Shown here piece by piece: positions 56,401 to 64,000 of a DNA stretch of 64,000 bases. This DNA is from Pseudoxanthomonas sp. z9 (GTDB taxonomy: Bacteria; Pseudomonadota; Gammaproteobacteria; Xanthomonadales; Xanthomonadaceae), in NCBI RefSeq assembly GCF_006542425.1, contig NZ_VFID01000003.1, positions 124,001 through 188,000 on the forward strand, read 5' to 3'. The notes below the pieces were generated by a model, which saw nothing but the letters and a program-made list of their open reading frames with translations, made no database searches and was not told where the DNA came from. Position numbers and translations under genes: made by a program. Position 1 is the stretch's first letter; the number at the start of each line of letters is the position of its first letter.

Positions 56401-56712
56401 CACCACCAGTTTCAAATTGGTGGCCTCCGAGGCTTCCAGCGCCCGCACGATGCCCGCCAGCGAGCATTCGTCGGTGATCGCCAGCGCCTCGTAGCCGCAG
56501 AGCTTGGCCCGCGCGAACAATTCCTCCGCGCTGGCCGCGCCGCGCAGGAAGGAGAAATCCGACAGGCAATGCAGTTCGGCATAGGCCGGCAGATCATCGG
56601 CGATGACGCTGTCGTCGTTGGCCGCCGCCAGTCCCAACCGCTGCGCGACTTCCCACGCCCGCGGCGGACGACCGCCGGGCGAATCGGTGTCGCGTTCCTG
56701 TTCGCGGCTCAT
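53473..56712 (-). CDS. dnaE2: Error-prone DNA polymerase DnaE2 (ImuC)
   Basis: 1079 residues. Error-prone C-family polymerase. PHP domain near the N-terminus ([37 protein letters not shown]), then the polymerase core with the catalytic Asp cluster in [16 protein letters not shown] and the fingers/thumb, and an OB domain at the C-terminus. Acts with ImuA and ImuB in damage-induced mutagenesis. The ATG at 56712 overlaps the imuB stop (ATGA). Longer upstream frame is antisense-like and not family sequence. Confidence 0.97.
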   Translation of the reverse strand: MSREQERDTDSPGGRPPRAWEVAQRLGLAAANDDSVIADDLPAYAELHCLSDFSFLRGAASAEELFARAKLCGYEALAITDECSLAGIVRALEASEATNLKLVVGSEFRLLDGLRLVLLVENHRGYTQLCRLITVGRRATTKGRYRLTRQDVETVLAEGACGLFALWLPARAPEPEQGKWLQRVFGERAFLAVELHRDEDDDARLQQLLALAVEQGMTPVAAGDVHMDVRRRRVLQDTMTAIRHGLPLAECGDHLFRNGERHLRTRRALGNIYPAALLEAAVQLARRCVFDMKTDVKYRYPAELVPDGHTPASWLRELTERGMRERWPEGTPDKVRRQIEGELALIAKKEYEAFFLTVEDIVRFAKSQDILCQGRGSSANSAVCFALGITVVNPDETRLLMARFLSENRNEPPDIDVDFEHARREEVLQYVYNKYGRERAAIAATVIRYRGKSAVRDVAKAFGLPPDQIALLADCYGWGNGETPMEQRLREAGFDPGNPLIARVLAVTALLRGHPRHLSQHVGGFVISDAPLSTVVPVENAAMDDRTIIQWDKDDLETMKLLKVDCLALGMLTCIHKAVKLIEKHRGRVIDLARIPGDDAGTYDLIQAADTVGVFQIESRAQMSMLPRLKPKNFYDLVVEVAIVRPGPIQGGMVHPYLRRRQGKDPVVYPSEGIEKILGNTLGIPLFQEQVMELVIHAGYTEAEADGLRRSMAAWGRGGDMEPHRARIRELMEDKNYSSEFIDQIFEQIKGFGSYGFPQSHAASFAKLVYISSWLKRHEPAAFTCALLNAQPMGFYSPSQIVQDARRGRGGRLPVEVRPVDVLHSDWDCTLEGGRFRVGDEDDAGQPAIRLGMRQISGLSEAMANAIVAARARQPFRDVRDLCLRARLDEKARHALAEAGALEALAGNRHAARWAVAGIERQRPLLPGSPDEDAIVLPAPRTGEDVLSDYRALGLTLRTHPLALLRPRLQDERVLDSRQLQDMPHGRGVHAAGIVTQRQRPGTASGVIFVTLEDEHGVVNVVVWPHLAARQRKALLGARLLSVRGRWEHVDGVQHLIAAQLRDMSDWLGDLVTPSRDFH

Positions 56713-58130
56713 GCGAACCACCCGTGCAGCATCCAGTGCTCGCGCTCGCCCGGCGGCGCGAATGCCCAGGCGCGCTGGCCCTGCGAGGTTTCCAGCACGT
56801 AGTAGTCGCGGCGGGCGTCGGCGCCGTCCCACCAACCGCTTTCCAGCCGTTCCGGTCCGGACAGGATGCGCGGACGCGGATCCCGCAGTGGTATCGGCTG
56901 CGGCAACAGCCAGGCCGGACGCGGCGGACGCGCGGGCGCCGGCGCGATATCCGCGCGCTCGTCGCCACGCAGTCGCCGCCATGCCCGCTCCGGGCGCGGA
57001 TCGCCGGTAGGTGTCACCTGGTGGACCGCCTCGTCGCCCAGCCGCGCGCGCAGGCGCTCGCGCAGTTGCAGCCAGGGCAGCGTCTGCTGCGCGCGCAGAT
57101 CGAACAGATCCCGGACGGCCGGCACGAACGGCGGCAACTCGCGCGCCAGCAGGCGCACCGCCACCACCGGCGCGGGGATGGACACCCGTTCGAGCCGGTT
57201 GCGGGTCAGCTCGAACAGCATCGCCGGCTCGCGCTCGGCCGACAGCAGTCCGACGTCCACGTCGGTGTGGTCTTCCTCGTGTTCCAGCCGCAGCAGGAAC
57301 CGCTGCACGCCGCCGTCTCGGATGGACAGGTAGGTGCACAGATCGCCGATCAGGCGGCGCAGCGGAAACAGCAGCGCGGTGTGGCTTTCCACTTCGTAGC
57401 CCAGTTCCACCCGCGCGTCGAAATAATCCGGCGGCGCGTAATGGGTCAGCGGATCGTCGGCCTCGCCATACAGGCGATCAAGATGTTCCAGCACCTCCAG
57501 GCCGAAGCGCCGGCGCAGGCTGTCGCGCGGCAACCCGCGCAGGGTGCGCAGATCGCGGATACCCATGCGATGCAAGCGCTCGCCGGCCTCGTCCGGCAAC
57601 ACCGCGCGCCGGATCGGCACGCGATCCAGCACCTCGTTCATGCCCGGCGCCTGCATCATCGCCAGGCCGTCGCGCAGGCCGGCGAACACGCGCGCCGCGC
57701 GCGGTGTCGGCGCCAGCGCGATGCGATGGCTGAAACCGAGCGCGTGCAGTTCCTCGCGCAGGCGCGCCTCGAACCGGGGCCACGGACCCAGCAGGCGGAA
57801 ACTGGCGCGTACTTCCAGCACCAGGCAGCCGGGCCATTGCGCGCTCACCAGCGAACTGTGGCGATAGGCCCATGCGGCCAGGAAGCGATGCCAGCGCGCT
57901 TCGGCCTGCGGTTCGTACTCGGCCAGCGCCAGATCCGGCAGCAGCGCGTGCGCGGCGGTCAGCCGCATGCCCGCCCGCAGGCCCGCCTGCGCGGCCGCTG
58001 CATTGACGGCATGCAGCGTGCGCAGTTGCGCCGGTCCGGTCACCAGCGCCAGCGGCGCGTCGGGATCGGGGCAACGGCGAAGGACGGCGTCCAGCGCCAG
58101 CTGCGGCAGCAAGATGCAGGCCCAGAGCAT
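56709..58130 (-). CDS. imuB: Y-family polymerase-like protein ImuB
   Basis: 473 residues. Y-family polymerase homologue that has lost the catalytic acidic residues (N-terminus [20 protein letters not shown] lacks the DxD; the later SIDEA-type motif is replaced by [11 protein letters not shown]). It acts as an adaptor between the DnaE2 polymerase, ImuA and the beta clamp. A candidate clamp-binding segment is QQTLPWLQL near residue 355. It overlaps the dnaE2 start and lies 7 nt after imuA. Confidence 0.93.
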   Translation of the reverse strand: MLWACILLPQLALDAVLRRCPDPDAPLALVTGPAQLRTLHAVNAAAAQAGLRAGMRLTAAHALLPDLALAEYEPQAEARWHRFLAAWAYRHSSLVSAQWPGCLVLEVRASFRLLGPWPRFEARLREELHALGFSHRIALAPTPRAARVFAGLRDGLAMMQAPGMNEVLDRVPIRRAVLPDEAGERLHRMGIRDLRTLRGLPRDSLRRRFGLEVLEHLDRLYGEADDPLTHYAPPDYFDARVELGYEVESHTALLFPLRRLIGDLCTYLSIRDGGVQRFLLRLEHEEDHTDVDVGLLSAEREPAMLFELTRNRLERVSIPAPVVAVRLLARELPPFVPAVRDLFDLRAQQTLPWLQLRERLRARLGDEAVHQVTPTGDPRPERAWRRLRGDERADIAPAPARPPRPAWLLPQPIPLRDPRPRILSGPERLESGWWDGADARRDYYVLETSQGQRAWAFAPPGEREHWMLHGWFA

Positions 58131-58137
58131 GCGCGGC

Positions 58138-58767
58138 TCACGAACCGGTCCAGGCGAACGCCTGCGCGGGTGGATGGCCGCCGCGGCATTTGCGCACATG
58201 CCAGGCACCGGCCATGCCGCCTTTTTCGCGCATGTATTCCAGCCGCAGCGCCGCCGGCGAGGCGTTGAGCGCATGCCGGCGATCCCGCAGCGCGAAGCCC
58301 AGGCAATCGCCGCTGTCGGCCGCCACCTGCAGGCGGCGCAAGGCGCGTCCATCGGCGGTCGCGGGCCAGCCGATCACCGCGGCGCAGGCGCCGCTGCGCA
58401 GGCATTGCTCGAAGGCCCACAGGGCATCGCGCGGCGCGGCCTCGACCAGATGCAGGTGCGCCAATTCCACGCCGCCTGCCTGCCAGGCCGGCGCGTAGGC
58501 CAGATAAGGCGGCGCGATCAGCACCACCTCATTCCCGGCGCGGGTCAGCCGCGCCAGCGTGGGCATCAGCAGTTCGATCTCGCCCACGCCGTCGGCCGGC
58601 AACAACAGTTCGGTGAGCGCGCCGCGCGGCCAGCCGCCCTGTGGCAGGAGGCGATCCAGCGCGGCATGGCCGGTGCTCTCGCTGTCGGCCGGAGCGATGG
58701 CGCTGCGCCCCGCGTGCCACAGGGTCTGCGCGGCCAGCAGGGATTCCAGGGCGACGACGTTGCCCAT
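58138..58767 (-). CDS. imuA: RecA-like protein ImuA
   Basis: 209 residues. RecA-like protein without a proper Walker A (LPQGGWPRGALTELLLPADG in place of GxxGxGK(S/T)), as usual for ImuA. Its start codon ATG shares its last/first base with the lexA stop (TGATG). Interacts with ImuB/DnaE2 and may modulate RecA. The exact role is not clear. Confidence 0.9.
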   Translation of the reverse strand: MGNVVALESLLAAQTLWHAGRSAIAPADSESTGHAALDRLLPQGGWPRGALTELLLPADGVGEIELLMPTLARLTRAGNEVVLIAPPYLAYAPAWQAGGVELAHLHLVEAAPRDALWAFEQCLRSGACAAVIGWPATADGRALRRLQVAADSGDCLGFALRDRRHALNASPAALRLEYMREKGGMAGAWHVRKCRGGHPPAQAFAWTGS

Positions 58768-59384
58768 CAGTCGCGCCGGATCAAACCGCAGTACAGCCCT
58801 TCGATGGCGAAATCCTCGTCCGGATCCGGATCGATCGGCGCGTAACCGGCGCTGCGCGGCAGCAACCGAAGTTCGCTGGCGGTGCGATGCAGCCGCTTGA
58901 TGGTGATGCCGGCGTCGCCGAGCCGGGCCACCACCGTCTGTCCGTGATGCGCGTCGGGCGTGATGCGCACGCCGACCAGATCGCCGTCGAGGATGCCGTC
59001 GTCGCGCATCGAGTCGCCCTGCACGCGCAGCAGGTAATCCGGACGCATGCGGAACAGCGCCGCGTCCACGTGCAGGAATGCCTCGGTCTCGCCATCGTTG
59101 AGGATCGGCTGGCCGGCCGCGACCCGCCCCACCAGCGGCAGGCTGAGCACGTCGTCGCGATCCGGCCGCGGCCCCATCAGGCGGATGCCGCGCGGCCGGC
59201 TGGGATCGCGGATCAGGTAGCCCTTCTTCTCCAGCGCCTCCAGATGCTTGAACACCGCGCTGACATGGCCGATGCCGACCGCCGCGCCGATTTCCTGCAG
59301 GGTCGGCGCGCTGCCGGTTTCGGCCAGGTGCAGGCGCACGGCGTCCAGGACGGCGGCTTGGCGATGGGTCAGGGTCAGGCTCAC
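58767..59384 (-). CDS. lexA: LexA repressor (imu cassette type)
   Basis: 205 residues. N-terminal winged-helix HTH (LTLTHRQAAVLDAVRLHLAE, then LQEIGAAVGIGHVSAVFKHL) with a cleavage site AG in VGRVAAGQPI and the S24 self-cleaving domain: serine in VQGDSMRDDGILDGDLVGV and Lys in GQTVVARLG. The start is GTG at 59384. It is the first gene of lexA-imuA-imuB-dnaE2-alkB. A 20-bp palindrome directly upstream is the likely autoregulatory operator. Confidence 0.95.
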   Translation of the reverse strand: MSLTLTHRQAAVLDAVRLHLAETGSAPTLQEIGAAVGIGHVSAVFKHLEALEKKGYLIRDPSRPRGIRLMGPRPDRDDVLSLPLVGRVAAGQPILNDGETEAFLHVDAALFRMRPDYLLRVQGDSMRDDGILDGDLVGVRITPDAHHGQTVVARLGDAGITIKRLHRTASELRLLPRSAGYAPIDPDPDEDFAIEGLYCGLIRRD

Positions 59385-59394
59385 ACGAGAATCT

Positions 59395-59414
59395 TTTCAC
59401 CTAATCAGGTGAAA
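59395..59414. promoter_or_regulatory. lexA: Candidate LexA operator
   Basis: TTTCACCTAATCAGGTGAAA, a perfect 8-bp inverted repeat with a 4-nt spacer, 10 bp upstream of the lexA GTG. A further half-site GGTGAAA lies at 59421-59427. The sequence is unlike the canonical gammaproteobacterial CTGT-N8-ACAG or the TTAG-N6-TACTA type, so it may be a distinct LexA motif. Confidence 0.75.
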
Positions 59415-59453
59415 GCCAATGGTGAAAACCTGAATTGGCCTCCGGCGCCCGGC

Positions 59454-60380
59454 TCAGGCGGTCCCGGCCGGCGGTAGCCCCCGATCCCACTCCGGTTCCT
59501 CGCCGAAGCGCCCGGCCAGGAAGTCCAGGAATGAGCGCACCAGCGGCGGCATCAGCCGGCGGGTGGCGTAGACGCCAAAGATGCCCATCGGCGGAATGGC
59601 GTAGTCCGGCAGCACCGCGACCAGTTCGCCACGCGCCAGGTAGCCGGCCGCCTGGTAGGTCGGCAGCATGGCGATGCCGCCGCCACTGCGCACCGCCTGC
59701 AGCAGCACGCTGGCCTCGTTGGCGCTGATGCCGCCGCCGACCGCAACCGCCACTTCACGGCCGTCGCGGCGCAGGTGCCAGAGGCTCTTGCCGACGAAGT
59801 GGTGGGTCAGGCAATCGTGTGCGGCCAGTTCCTCCGCGCGCACCGGCGTGCCACGCCGGGCCAGGTAGTCGGGCGAGGCGCACAGCAGCGAACGGCAGGT
59901 GGTCAGCCGACGGGCAATCAGGTTCGGATCCAGTTCGTGGGTGATGCGGATGGCCAGATCCACCCGCTCCTCGACCAGGTTGACCGTGCGATCCAGCAGC
60001 AGCATGTCGATGCGCACGCCCGGATGCCGACCGACGTAGTCGACCACCGCCGCGGCCATCTGGCTCTGTCCGAACGAGGTGCTGCAGGTCAGCCGCAGTT
60101 GCCCGTGCAGCGGCGCGTCGGTGTCGCTGGCGACCGCCGCCTGCAGGTCGGCGCCCAGTTCCAGCAGCTTGCGGCAGCGCTCCAGCGCCTGCTCGCCCGG
60201 CGTGGTCAGGCTGATCCGGCGGGTGGTGCGATGGAACAGGCGCACGCCCAGCCAGTCCTCCAGTTCGGCCAGGTAGCGGGTGACCATCGCCCGCGACATG
60301 TCCAGCGCCTCGGCGGCGGCGGTCAGGCTGCCGCGCTCGGCGACCTCGACGAATACCCCCATTGCGGTCATACGGTCCAT
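59454..60380 (-). CDS. LysR-family transcriptional regulator
   Basis: 308 residues. Winged-helix N-terminus (MTAMGVFVEVAERGSLTAAA, then EALDMSRAMVTRYLAELEDW) and the LysR substrate-binding domain. Divergent from the NAD(P)H-binding oxidoreductase at 60485, with a 104-bp gap. The usual inference is that it controls this gene. The spacing to the lexA operator is 40 bp, so promoters of the two operons are close. Confidence 0.93.
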   Translation of the reverse strand: MDRMTAMGVFVEVAERGSLTAAAEALDMSRAMVTRYLAELEDWLGVRLFHRTTRRISLTTPGEQALERCRKLLELGADLQAAVASDTDAPLHGQLRLTCSTSFGQSQMAAAVVDYVGRHPGVRIDMLLLDRTVNLVEERVDLAIRITHELDPNLIARRLTTCRSLLCASPDYLARRGTPVRAEELAAHDCLTHHFVGKSLWHLRRDGREVAVAVGGGISANEASVLLQAVRSGGGIAMLPTYQAAGYLARGELVAVLPDYAIPPMGIFGVYATRRLMPPLVRSFLDFLAGRFGEEPEWDRGLPPAGTA

Positions 60381-60484
60381 GACTTGCTCGATTCATGCAA
60401 CAAACAAGTGCCTTATACGCGGTTTTTCGTCCGCTTTCAGCTCATTACAGTGGCCCCACTTTCCCACCTCACCCGGAGTTCACC

Positions 60485-61120
60485 ATGAAAATCGCCCTCG
60501 CCGCCGCCACCGGCAAAATCGGCCGCCAGATCGCGGCGCATGCCATCGCCCGCGGCCATGACGTCACCGCCATCGTCCGCCGCGACACCGATCTGCCGCC
60601 GGAACTGGACGGCGCCCGCATCGTCATCGCCGCGCTGGACGATGCCGACGCCCTGGTCGCCGCCGTGCGTGGCCATGACGTGCTGGCCAGCGCCTACGGT
60701 CCGCAACCCGGCGCCGAATCCAGCCTGGCCGATGTCAGCGATGCCCTGATCGCCGCCGCCCGCGAAGCCGGCATTCCGCGCGTGGTGGTGGTCGGCGGCG
60801 CCGGCAGCCTGGAAGTCGCGCCCGGCGTGCAGCTGGTCGACGTGCCGGATTTCCCCGCCGCCTACAAACCGGTCGCGCTGGCGCACCGCGACGCGCTCAA
60901 GCGTTACCAGGCCGCCGACGATCTGGCCTGGACGTTCTTCTCGCCGGCCGCGGAAATCGGCCCGGGCGAGGCGCGCGGGCAGTTCCGCACCCAGGTCGGC
61001 GCGCTCCTGGCCGATGCCGATGGCAAGAGCGCCATCAGCTACGCCGACTATGCCGAGGCTTTCGTCGCCGAACTCGAACAGGCGCGCCATCCGCGCCAGA
61101 TCATCACTGCGGCCTACTGA
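60485..61120 (+). CDS. NAD(P)H-binding oxidoreductase (NmrA/SDR-like)
   Basis: 211 residues. Rossmann fold with ALAAATGKIGRQIAAHAIAR (GxxGxxG) at the N-terminus; the rest (GHDVLASAYGPQPGA; RVVVVGGAGSLE) resembles NAD(P)H-binding proteins of the YwnB/NmrA group. Substrate unknown. GGAG lies 7 nt before the ATG 60485. Divergent from the LysR gene and followed by two lipoprotein genes in the same direction. Confidence 0.9.
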   Translation: MKIALAAATGKIGRQIAAHAIARGHDVTAIVRRDTDLPPELDGARIVIAALDDADALVAAVRGHDVLASAYGPQPGAESSLADVSDALIAAAREAGIPRVVVVGGAGSLEVAPGVQLVDVPDFPAAYKPVALAHRDALKRYQAADDLAWTFFSPAAEIGPGEARGQFRTQVGALLADADGKSAISYADYAEAFVAELEQARHPRQIITAAY

Positions 61121-61143
61121 TTCCGCCCAACCGGAGCATTCCC

Positions 61144-61551
61144 ATGCGAAGCATCTTCCTGTTCGCGCTGGCGCTGTCGGGCGCCCTGAGCGGTTGCCAG
61201 CACCTGCCGGCGCATGCCGGAAGCAGCATGGCCGATACAGATGTTTTTCCCGCGACCGGCCATGTCTACCGCGTCGATTTCGGCAGCGGCAACGCCTTCG
61301 ACATTGACTTCACCTCCGACCACAGCATGACCTTCACCAAGCTGCAGCCACCCTCGCGGGGCCAGGTGGAAACCATCCGTTTCGATCACCGGCGGATCCG
61401 CGAAGGCCTGTACCTGGTGCGCTGGCAGGAAGCGGACCGGACCACGGTCGTGCACCTTGAAGACTTCGCGCGGGAACGGGTGTACACCCACATCACCCGT
61501 CCCGACGGCAGTTTCTTCAGCGGCGAATCCACCCTCACCCGCGTCCATTGA
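61144..61551 (+). CDS. MoaF-like small lipoprotein
   Basis: 135 residues. Lipoprotein signal ending LSGALSGCQHL (lipobox LSGC). The mature part, with FDIDFTSDHSMTFTKL, EGLYLVRWQEADRTTVVHLE and RVYTHITRPDG, resembles MoaF-type beta-rich domains. Start at 61144, 23 nt after the oxidoreductase stop. Function unknown. Probably co-transcribed with the preceding gene. Confidence 0.75.
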   Translation: MRSIFLFALALSGALSGCQHLPAHAGSSMADTDVFPATGHVYRVDFGSGNAFDIDFTSDHSMTFTKLQPPSRGQVETIRFDHRRIREGLYLVRWQEADRTTVVHLEDFARERVYTHITRPDGSFFSGESTLTRVH

Positions 61552-61580
61552 ACGCGTCCATCGAGCAGGAGACGATGTCC

Positions 61581-62519
61581 ATGAAACCCCTTGTCCTGAA
61601 ATCCGCGGGCGCGCTGGCGCTCACCCTGTCGCTGGCCGCCTGCGGTGGCCAGGCACCATCGAGCGCCGGCACGCCCGTGGCCGCAGTGCCCGAAGCTGCC
61701 GAACCGGTCGCCGAACCGCTGAAGCTGGAGATCTACAACCCCGGCCCGGATGGCATCTTCGCGGTGTCCTCCGTGCTGGTCACCGGCCACGAGGACGCCG
61801 TGCTCATCGACGCGCAGTTCTCCACCGCCGACGCGGCGAAACTGGTCGACCGGATCAAGGCATCCGGCAAGCGGCTGACCACGATCTACATCAGCCACGG
61901 CGATCCGGATTTCTACTTCGGCCTGGAAACGCTGAAAGCCGCTTTCCCGGACGCGAAGATCCTCGCCACCCCGCAGACCATCGCCCACATCCGCGAAACC
62001 AGCGCGGGCAAGCTGGCGCATTGGGGTCCGATCCTGGGCGCGGGCGCGCCGAAGCAGATCGTCATGCCGGAGCCGCTGGCCGGCGATCGCCTGGCTCTGG
62101 AAGGCCGGGAATTGCAAATCATCGGCCTGGACGGGCCGACGCCGGATCGCAGCATCGTCTGGATTCCCTCGATCCGCGCCGTGGTGGGCGGTATCCCGGT
62201 AATCGCCGGCGAACATGTGTGGATGGCCGATACCCAGACGTCGCAATCGCATGCCGACTGGCTGGCCATGCTGGATCGGATCGCCGCGCTGAAGCCGGAG
62301 ACGGTGCTCCCTGGCCACTTCGAACCGGGCGCCCCGCAGGGCCTGGACGCGGTGCGCTTCACCGCCGACTACATCCGCGCCTACGACGAGGAAACGGCCA
62401 AGTCGAAGGATTCCGCCGCGCTGATTGCGGCGATGAAGGCGCGCTATCCGCAACTGGGTGGGGTGTCCTCGCTGGAACTGAGCGCGAAGGTCAGCAAGGG
62501 CGAGATGCGTTGGCCTTGA
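61581..62519 (+). CDS. MBL-fold metallo-hydrolase lipoprotein
   Basis: 312 residues. Lipoprotein signal (MKPLVLKSAGALALTLSLAA, then CGG; lipobox LAAC). Metallo-beta-lactamase fold with DAVLIDAQFS, but the HxHxDH motif is altered to SHGDPDFYFG, so two of the usual His ligands are replaced. Downstream ligands such as ETVLPGHFEPG remain. Start at 61581 is preferred (GGAG 9 nt upstream) over an ATG 6 nt earlier. Follows the MoaF-like gene by 29 nt. Confidence 0.85.
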   Translation: MKPLVLKSAGALALTLSLAACGGQAPSSAGTPVAAVPEAAEPVAEPLKLEIYNPGPDGIFAVSSVLVTGHEDAVLIDAQFSTADAAKLVDRIKASGKRLTTIYISHGDPDFYFGLETLKAAFPDAKILATPQTIAHIRETSAGKLAHWGPILGAGAPKQIVMPEPLAGDRLALEGRELQIIGLDGPTPDRSIVWIPSIRAVVGGIPVIAGEHVWMADTQTSQSHADWLAMLDRIAALKPETVLPGHFEPGAPQGLDAVRFTADYIRAYDEETAKSKDSAALIAAMKARYPQLGGVSSLELSAKVSKGEMRWP

Positions 62520-62526
62520 ATGGCAT

Positions 62527-63226
62527 CACCTTTCTCTCGCTTGCGGGAGAAGGTGGTGCGAAGCGTCGGACGAAGGCGCCTTTCGCGCGATGCCGCTCTG
62601 TCGGTTTGCCCCCATCCGCCTTCGGCACCTTCCCCCGCAAGCGGGGGAAGGGAGCATCCAATGCTGGGCCGCAAGACCATCTGACCGCGGATGCAAGCGG
62701 ATAGCATCGATTATATCCGCAACACGCCCTTCCCTCGCTTGCGAGGGAAGGTGGCGCGAAGCGCCGGATGGGAGCGCTCTTCGCGCGATGCCACCCTGCC
62801 GGTTTGCCCACATCCGCCTTCGGCACCTTCCCCCGCAAGCGGGGGAAGGGAGCATCCAATGCTGGGCCGCAAGACCATCTGACCGCGGACGCAAACGGAT
62901 CGCGTCAGTTATAACCGCAACACGCCCTTCCCTCGCTTGCGAGGGAAGGCGGCGCGAAGCGCCGGATGGGAGCGCTCTTCGCGCGATGCCACCCTGCGGT
63001 TTGCCCCCATCCGCCTTCGGCACCTTCCCCCGCAAGCGGGGGAAGGGAGCATCCAATGCTGGGTCGCAAGACCATCTGACCGCGGACGCAAGCGGATCGC
63101 GTCAGTTATAACCGCAACACGCCCTTCCCCCGGCTTGCGGGGGAAGGTGGCGCGAAGCGCCGGATGGGGGCGCTCTTCGCGCGATGCCACCTTGCCGGTT
63201 CGCCTTCACCCGCCTTCGGCAATTCC
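62527..63226. repeat. Tandem array of about 197-bp repeats
   Basis: Three and a half tandem units begin near 62527, 62724, 62922 and 63119. Each unit holds two hairpins, CCTTCCCTCGCTTGCGAGGG-type and CCTTCCCCCGCAAGCGGGGG-type, and a shared block near GCATCCAATGCTGGGCCGCA. The first unit is diverged and the last is truncated. The stretch contains no convincing gene: reading frames are open in several phases because the sequence is repeated and GC-rich. It fills the 722-bp gap between the MBL-fold gene and tex. Confidence 0.9.
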
Positions 63227-63241
63227 ATCAAGCACGAGGCA

Positions 63242-64000
63242 TCAATCCTTCCCGCGTGCCCGCGCAAACGCCGCAGCCAGCGCATTGTCGGCCGGAGGCG
63301 CCGACGGACGCGACGCACCGCCCTGCCCGCGCCCGCCACCATCGCGGCCGTTGCGCGGACCGCCTCCGTCACCATTGTTCCCACGCGCGCCTTGCACACC
63401 ACGCTCCTCGCGCACAGGCGGCGGCGTGTCGTCCAGGCGCCGGGTCAACGCGATGCGCTTGCGCGGGATGTCCACCTCCAGCACCCGCACCTTGACGATG
63501 TCGCCGGCCTTGACCACTTCGCGCGGGTCCTTGACGTAGCGATCGGCCAGCGCGGAGATGTGGATCAGGCCGTCCTGGTGCACGCCGATGTCGACGAAGG
63601 CGCCGAACGCGGCCACGTTGCTGATCACGCCTTCCAGGATCATGCCCGGCTTGAGGTCCTTGATGTCCTCCACGCCGTCGGCGAATCGCGCGGCCTTGAA
63701 CTCGGGACGCGGATCGCGGCCGGGCTTCTCCAGTTCCTTGAGGATGTCGCGCACGGTCGGCACGCCGAACTTCTCGTCGGTGTACTCCTCGGCGCGCACG
63801 CCGCGCAGGAAGGCGGCATCACCGATGATCTGCTTCACTCCGCGGCCGCATTTGGCCAGGATGCGCTCGACCACCGGATAGGCCTCCGGATGCACCGATG
63901 AGGCATCCAGCGGCTGATCGCCGTCTGCGATGCGCAGGAAGCCGGCGCACTGCTCGAAGGTCTTCTCGCCCAGGCGCGGCACCTTCAGCAGTTCCTTGCG
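63242..64000 (-). CDS. tex: Transcription accessory protein Tex, C-terminal part
   Basis: Only the last 252 residues are in the window; the 5' part lies beyond 64000. Includes the helix-hairpin-helix region ([20 protein letters not shown]) and the S1 RNA-binding domain near [20 protein letters not shown] with [18 protein letters not shown]. The tail is unusually long and Gly/Arg/Asn-rich ([18 protein letters not shown]) before ending ARARGKD. Tex binds RNA and aids transcription and recovery from stress. Confidence 0.95.
   Translation of the reverse strand, partial: RKELLKVPRLGEKTFEQCAGFLRIADGDQPLDASSVHPEAYPVVERILAKCGRGVKQIIGDAAFLRGVRAEEYTDEKFGVPTVRDILKELEKPGRDPRPEFKAARFADGVEDIKDLKPGMILEGVISNVAAFGAFVDIGVHQDGLIHISALADRYVKDPREVVKAGDIVKVRVLEVDIPRKRIALTRRLDDTPPPVREERGVQGARGNNGDGGGPRNGRDGGGRGQGGASRPSAPPADNALAAAFARARGKD

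Noticed and set aside
53833-56802. Long open plus-strand frame (about 990 codons)
   Set aside because: Antisense to dnaE2, with no protein family character.
62526-63111. Short proteins from the tandem array in several frames
   Set aside because: They repeat the same pattern once per unit and in several phases, so they are by-products of the repeat, not genes.
62527-63226. CRISPR array
   Set aside because: Units are about 197 bp with near-identical sequence and no unique spacers, and no cas genes are present.

Overview
The window looks like a chromosomal segment of a high-GC gammaproteobacterium of the Xanthomonadaceae/Lysobacteraceae type (Xanthomonas, Lysobacter, Luteimonas or a relative). 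The evidence is the gene content and order: rpfD-like / recJ / rpfE / greA / carB / small exported protein / carA, hrcA-grpE-dnaK-dnaJ, fur divergent from bamE (omlA), ratA-rnfH next to smpB-ssrA, and a lexA-imuA-imuB-dnaE2 mutasome cassette. Gene density is high. There are no insertion sequences, phage genes, rRNA, canonical tRNA or CRISPR array. The one RNA gene is the tmRNA.

Layout. 1-8.4 kb: a large trimeric autotransporter adhesin (C-terminal end cut by the window edge), a membrane histidine kinase, an OmpR-type response regulator and a LytTR membrane regulator. 8.4-16.7 kb: a tight minus-strand run transcribed carA > exported hypothetical > carB > greA > rpfE > recJ > rpfD-like. 16.8-28.0 kb: a minus-strand run of eight genes, starting with a Tat-signal TldD-type metalloprotease and its inactive TldE/PmbA-type partner, then a DUF4159 protein, a MoxR AAA+ ATPase, a DUF58 protein, a BatA-like membrane protein, a His-rich membrane protein and a further membrane protein. 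This is the most system-like region. 28.3-36.5 kb: hrcA-grpE-dnaK-dnaJ, then a terminator hairpin that also holds the tyrA ribosome-binding site, then tyrA, an aminotransferase and dapB.

36.6-41.7 kb: DUF2269 protein, recN, fur/bamE, rnfH/ratA, smpB and ssrA. 41.7-45.1 kb: small accessory genes (iron-permease-like, nucleotidyltransferase, DUF2306, two hypotheticals). 45.2-52.9 kb: a YdeP-type molybdopterin oxidoreductase translationally coupled to cbpA-cbpM, with divergent fdhD and a Dyp peroxidase; then a cupin/TetR pair, a DUF4199 protein and a LuxR-type regulator. 52.9-59.4 kb: SOS cassette lexA-imuA-imuB-dnaE2-alkB. 59.4-64 kb: LysR regulator divergent from an NAD(P)H-binding oxidoreductase, two lipoproteins (one MBL-fold), a tandem array of about 197-bp repeats, and the C-terminal part of tex.

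Many start codons are GTG or TTG. Several genes are linked by ATGA or GTGA overlaps, which suggests widespread translational coupling. Intergenic spaces carry several hairpin repeat types: two REP-like 22-23 bp inverted repeats, a dnaK-dnaJ stem-loop, and the tandem array near 63 kb.
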